A stretch of 64,000 nt of DNA from JBBSEZ01 sp038239195 (GTDB lineage Bacteria; Planctomycetota; Planctomycetia; Gemmatales; Gemmataceae): contig JBBSEZ010000002.1 in the NCBI GenBank assembly GCA_038239195.1, positions 1 through 64,000 on the forward strand, read 5' to 3'. A program made the translations under genes and the position numbers. Positions 61,292 through 64,000 of this stretch are shown piece after piece; position 1 is the first letter of the stretch; each line of letters opens with the position of its first letter. The notes under the pieces were generated by a model. It was not told the origin of the DNA. It ran no database searches and was given only the letters and a program-made list of their open reading frames with translations.

Positions 61292-62359
61292 ATGTCCGCG
61301 TCGAGCGTTCGGAAATCCACGGCGGGGGGCGATGCGCTCCATCCCACGCGGCAGCAACTCGACGAGCTCGACGCCTTGCTACAGCGCATGCTCGCCCTTC
61401 CGGTCCATCCGTTGGAAGAGGGGGCCGTTGCGGCGGGCGATCCCGACACTCGCGCGGAGGTCGACGTGCCCCGGGAGCCGGCACTGCCTCTCGAGGCCCC
61501 CCCCGAACGCTCCCGGCCGCGGCCTTTGACGGGGAGCCACGGCGCCTCGTCGAGGGCCTGGGAAGCGCCTGCCGAGCGCTCCTGGTCGGCGCCTGCCTAC
61601 CCCGCCTCCTACATGGTCGTCGAAAACGTCGTGCCTCCGCCCGAGGCAGCGGTGGAACCAGGCCCCGAGGCGAACCTGGGGCCGCGCATTTCAAGAGGGG
61701 TTGGCCGCGAGGAGCCTCCCGTGCCCGCCCCGCACGATAACGCGCTGACCGAGATGCCGGGACGAACCGATCTCCCCGTCCCCGTCTCCGCCGAGGAATG
61801 GGTGCCGCTGCGCTCGAGTTGGCAGCCCTCGCCGCACACCTGGGGCCCCCTCGCCGACACCTGGCAACACGCACGCCCAAAAAATGAGCGCCAGGAGCTC
61901 GATCAGGGGCCGCCCTCCCTTGCCCCGACGGCCTCACCCCCTCCCCTCCGCGCGGAAGCGCCCTCTGTCGTGCCGCCACTGGCCGCGCCGCCACCGGCCC
62001 GCCTGGAGGCAGGCCCTTCCCAGGCCCCGCCGCTGGGCGGCCTCTGGGAGGCCCTCGCCCCCCCCGGCGGGGGGCCCAGCCCAGTTTCGGAAGGACCGAT
62101 CCCCCCTGACGGCTTGGGGGCCTCGGGGCCTTTGGGCGTACCCGCCCAGATCGCCAGTGCAGTCAGGCCCACCTCGTGGGGCGCCCTCCCGCTCGTCGCC
62201 TTCAACCGCGCCTTCGACCTGGCCCTGATGCCGTGGGGCCATGCCGGCCGTTGGCTCCAACGCCCGACGGGCCGGAACGTTCTGGGGTCGGTCGGCGTGC
62301 TTTGCCTGGCGGTGGCGGCCGCGCTCGCCGTCGCCGACGGGCTCGGTTGGACTTGGTAA
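61292..62359 (+). CDS. Proline-rich protein with C-terminal membrane anchor
   Basis: 355 residues. The N-terminal helix (about 17-45, LDELDALLQRMLALP) is followed by about 230 residues of low-complexity Pro/Ala/Glu-rich sequence and a C-terminal hydrophobic segment (about 325-350, GSVGVLCLAVAAALAVADGLGWTW). GGAGGG precedes the ATG. A tail-anchored or linker-type envelope protein; no family recognised. The minus-strand frame opposite is a composition artefact. Confidence 0.65.
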   Translation: MSASSVRKSTAGGDALHPTRQQLDELDALLQRMLALPVHPLEEGAVAAGDPDTRAEVDVPREPALPLEAPPERSRPRPLTGSHGASSRAWEAPAERSWSAPAYPASYMVVENVVPPPEAAVEPGPEANLGPRISRGVGREEPPVPAPHDNALTEMPGRTDLPVPVSAEEWVPLRSSWQPSPHTWGPLADTWQHARPKNERQELDQGPPSLAPTASPPPLRAEAPSVVPPLAAPPPARLEAGPSQAPPLGGLWEALAPPGGGPSPVSEGPIPPDGLGASGPLGVPAQIASAVRPTSWGALPLVAFNRAFDLALMPWGHAGRWLQRPTGRNVLGSVGVLCLAVAAALAVADGLGWTW

Positions 62360-62376
62360 GCGCCTCTCGCTACAAT
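62347..62376 (+). promoter_or_regulatory. Promoter upstream of the DUF6677-like gene
   Basis: TTGGAC (62347-62352) and TACAAT (62371-62376) with 18 bp spacing, 61 bp before the ATG at 62437. The -10 has the same TACAAT as the palindrome ends at 1377-1427 and the site at 55464. Confidence 0.5.
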
Positions 62377-62436
62377 CTTGTTATTGCTTGCCCGCGTTGC
62401 CCAGGGGCCCGCCGACAACGCCAACCGAGTCACACC

Positions 62437-63144
62437 ATGTCGATAACCGCGACCGCCCCTCCTCTGGGCCCCAAGACCGCCGCGCCGGCCCGCCCGACGT
62501 CGGTGTGGTGGGCCGGGCTGCTCAGCTACCTCGTGCCGGGGCTCGGGCAGATTGTCCAGGGCCGGATCGGCAAGGGCGTGCTCTTCCTCGTCTGCATCTA
62601 CGCGCTGTTCTTCTACGGCCTCTATCTGGGCAGTGGGACGGTCAAGATCGGCGACGAGGCCCACACGGTCAACAGCAACGTCTTCCTTCCCGACACGGCC
62701 GACGAGAACGGCCCGCTCAGCCTCGGCGCCATCGTGCGGAACCTGTACAATCGCCCCCAGTACGTTGGCCAGTTCTGGGTCGGCGTCGTCGCCTGGCCCG
62801 CGCTGTGGCAATATGCCCACTCCGACCGGGAGGCGCGCCGAGAGGTCCGCGAGCTCGAAAAGCAGGGGGGCGCGGGGGCCGAGGCCAAGATCGAGGCCCT
62901 CCACGCTCGCCTCAAGAACGGCGACCCGACCTTCGGCAAGTTCCAGAGCACCCCCAGCGACGATACCATCAACGCCGTGCAGACCGCCGGCGACAAGCGC
63001 CTGGAAATCGCCTGGGTATGCACCGTCATCGCGGGCGTGCTGAACATCATGGTGATCTACGACGCCATCGCGGGCCCTGCCTTTCTCGCCGCCGATGCCG
63101 GCAAGGGGCAAGGCAAGCCGCAAACTGGAAAGGCGGTGGCTTGA
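62437..63144 (+). CDS. Integral membrane protein (DUF6677-like)
   Basis: 235 residues, four hydrophobic segments. The N-terminal region WWAGLLSYLVPGLGQIVQGRIGKGVLFLV matches planctomycete DUF6677-type proteins, which carry a conserved PGLGQ turn between two helices. An extracytoplasmic loop, a helical amphipathic stretch and a last membrane helix (about 195-220) follow. Function unknown. The next small gene starts 1 bp after its stop. Confidence 0.75.
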   Translation: MSITATAPPLGPKTAAPARPTSVWWAGLLSYLVPGLGQIVQGRIGKGVLFLVCIYALFFYGLYLGSGTVKIGDEAHTVNSNVFLPDTADENGPLSLGAIVRNLYNRPQYVGQFWVGVVAWPALWQYAHSDREARREVRELEKQGGAGAEAKIEALHARLKNGDPTFGKFQSTPSDDTINAVQTAGDKRLEIAWVCTVIAGVLNIMVIYDAIAGPAFLAADAGKGQGKPQTGKAVA

Positions 63145-63145
63145 G

Positions 63146-63331
63146 ATGCAGCCGCACAACATCTATCTCGTCGATCTGCCTCTGATGATCGTGCTCATCA
63201 GCCTCGTCTACAGCGCGACGCGCTTCGACCAGTGGTCGGCCATCTTGCGCGAGGCGGCCATGTGGGCGCTGCGCCTCACCGCCTTTCTGGGGGCCATCGG
63301 GCTGGCGCTCTACCTCGTGAATCGGTTCTGA
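63146..63331 (+). CDS. Small membrane protein
   Basis: 61 residues with two hydrophobic segments (about 8-28 and 35-58), no charged loop of note. It follows the DUF6677-like gene with 1 bp between stop and start, so co-translated and likely a partner subunit. No family recognised. Confidence 0.68.
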   Translation: MQPHNIYLVDLPLMIVLISLVYSATRFDQWSAILREAAMWALRLTAFLGAIGLALYLVNRF

Positions 63332-63367
63332 GCCGTGGGGCATACCTTCCCTCTCGTTGGGGCCACC

Positions 63368-64000
63368 ATGAGCGAGCAGGCCCCTCTTCCTGGCCCGCCC
63401 CAACGTCCCGAGGGCCCCGCTCCCCCGCGCGCTTTTCGCTGGCAGGCCCTCTTCCAGCAAGCCGAGGGCCCGGTCTTCGTCCTCGACCGCCGCCGCCGGA
63501 TTCGCTTCGTCAACCGTGCCTGGGAAGCGCTCGCGAGACTGACCGCCGAGGAAGCGCGGGGCTTGATCTGTCGCCGCCGCCTCTCCGACCGGCCCGTCGG
63601 CGCCTCTCTCGAAGACGTCGTCGCCTATGCCCTGGCGCCCCCTCCCGAAGTCCTCCAGGGCCAGGTTGGACAGGCCCGCCGCTTGCTCCCCGCGTCGGCG
63701 GGCTTCCCGCCCGCCTGCTGGGACGTCGAGTTCTTCCCGCTGAGCCGGTCCCCCGTGAAAGGGGGAGGAGAGGGAGCGTTTATCCTGGGGCGGATCGCGC
63801 CCGTCGTGCTTCCCGCAGCGCCAACGTGGCCGCCCCTGCCCGAGAAGTTGGTGGCGCTGCGCGCTCGCGCCGTGGCCCGCCTCGGGCCCGGCGCGCTGGC
63901 CAGCGAGGTGCCGCGGATGCGCCGGCTCGCGGAACAGGTGCGTCTCGCCGCGCGCGTGCGCGTGCCCATCCTGCTGGTGGGCGAGCCGGGCACGGGGAAG
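63368..64000 (+). CDS. PAS-domain sigma-54-type regulator (partial, runs off window end)
   Basis: 211 codons in the window, no stop. A PAS domain (about 28-110: VFVLDRRRRIRFVNRAWEAL) is followed by a helical linker and the beginning of an AAA+ domain whose Walker A (LLVGEPGTGK) is cut by the window end. This order is typical of NtrC-type sigma-54 activators, most with a Fis-type DNA-binding end. An AAA ATPase of another family cannot be excluded. Confidence 0.78.
   Translation, partial: MSEQAPLPGPPQRPEGPAPPRAFRWQALFQQAEGPVFVLDRRRRIRFVNRAWEALARLTAEEARGLICRRRLSDRPVGASLEDVVAYALAPPPEVLQGQVGQARRLLPASAGFPPACWDVEFFPLSRSPVKGGGEGAFILGRIAPVVLPAAPTWPPLPEKLVALRARAVARLGPGALASEVPRMRRLAEQVRLAARVRVPILLVGEPGTGK

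Overview
The window is a GC-rich chromosomal segment that most resembles a planctomycete of the Gemmataceae. The pointers are a TIGR02996-type N-terminus (a Gemmata-associated domain), DUF1501 and DUF3500 genes, SUMF1-type and beta-propeller secreted proteins, GT87 membrane glycosyltransferases, a futalosine-pathway (MqnD-like) gene, weak or absent Shine-Dalgarno sites at many starts, and many intergenic palindromic repeats. This placement is an inference from gene content. I saw no rRNA, tRNA, CRISPR array, transposase or phage genes, so the segment looks like ordinary chromosome with small mobile-like repeats.

Layout. 0-5.4 kb: a ferritin-like diiron protein (cut by the window start), a cupin, an ADP-forming acyl-CoA synthetase fused to a GNAT acetyltransferase, and a lipoprotein alpha/beta hydrolase. 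5.7-12.6 kb: a compact locus resembling a type VII (WXG100/EssC) secretion system, with a good promoter, a WXG100-size protein, two small helical proteins, a 1333-residue FtsK/SpoIIIE ATPase with long coiled coils, and a TPR protein. 12.7-13.5 kb: a GNAT-toxin/antitoxin module. 13.5-20.2 kb: a minus-strand protein-quality-control operon, clpB-hsp20-lon-htrA. 20.6-25.4 kb: Uma2 and DUF4058 proteins, then leuA preceded by a promoter, a leucine-rich leader peptide and a hairpin-plus-U-tract terminator (a classical attenuator), then an Rnl5-like RNA ligase.

25.4-34.7 kb: envelope glycan genes: three GT87 polytopic glycosyltransferases, a polyprenyl-phosphate type GT2, a ChbG/HpnK deacetylase and a Kdo hydroxylase, plus a secreted four-repeat protein. 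35-46 kb: secreted and housekeeping genes (ClpS, TIM-barrel isomerase, SUMF1 protein, HerA-like ATPase, AroH chorismate mutase, beta-propeller, SagB-type oxidoreductase). 46-51 kb: a nucleotidyltransferase with a small partner protein, a large membrane TPR protein with a possible beta-grasp domain, a poorly coding stretch, acylphosphatase and a DUF1501 remnant. 51-64 kb: desaturase, DUF1501, DEAD-box helicase, MqnD, DUF3500, AccD, Ser/Thr kinase, RsmE, membrane proteins, and a PAS/AAA regulator cut by the window end.

The most notable non-gene signal is a set of dispersed intergenic palindromes: one MITE-like family with four copies (6.9, 38.8, 44.1, 53.9 kb), a two-copy long palindrome (26.8, 59.4 kb), a family with one full and two half copies (57.1, 14.8, 5.7 kb), and single long palindromes at 1.4, 31.1 and 37.6 kb. 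Some of these supply stop codons or truncate genes. Starts were chosen by ribosome-binding site, overlap with the upstream gene, and the start of the recognisable domain.
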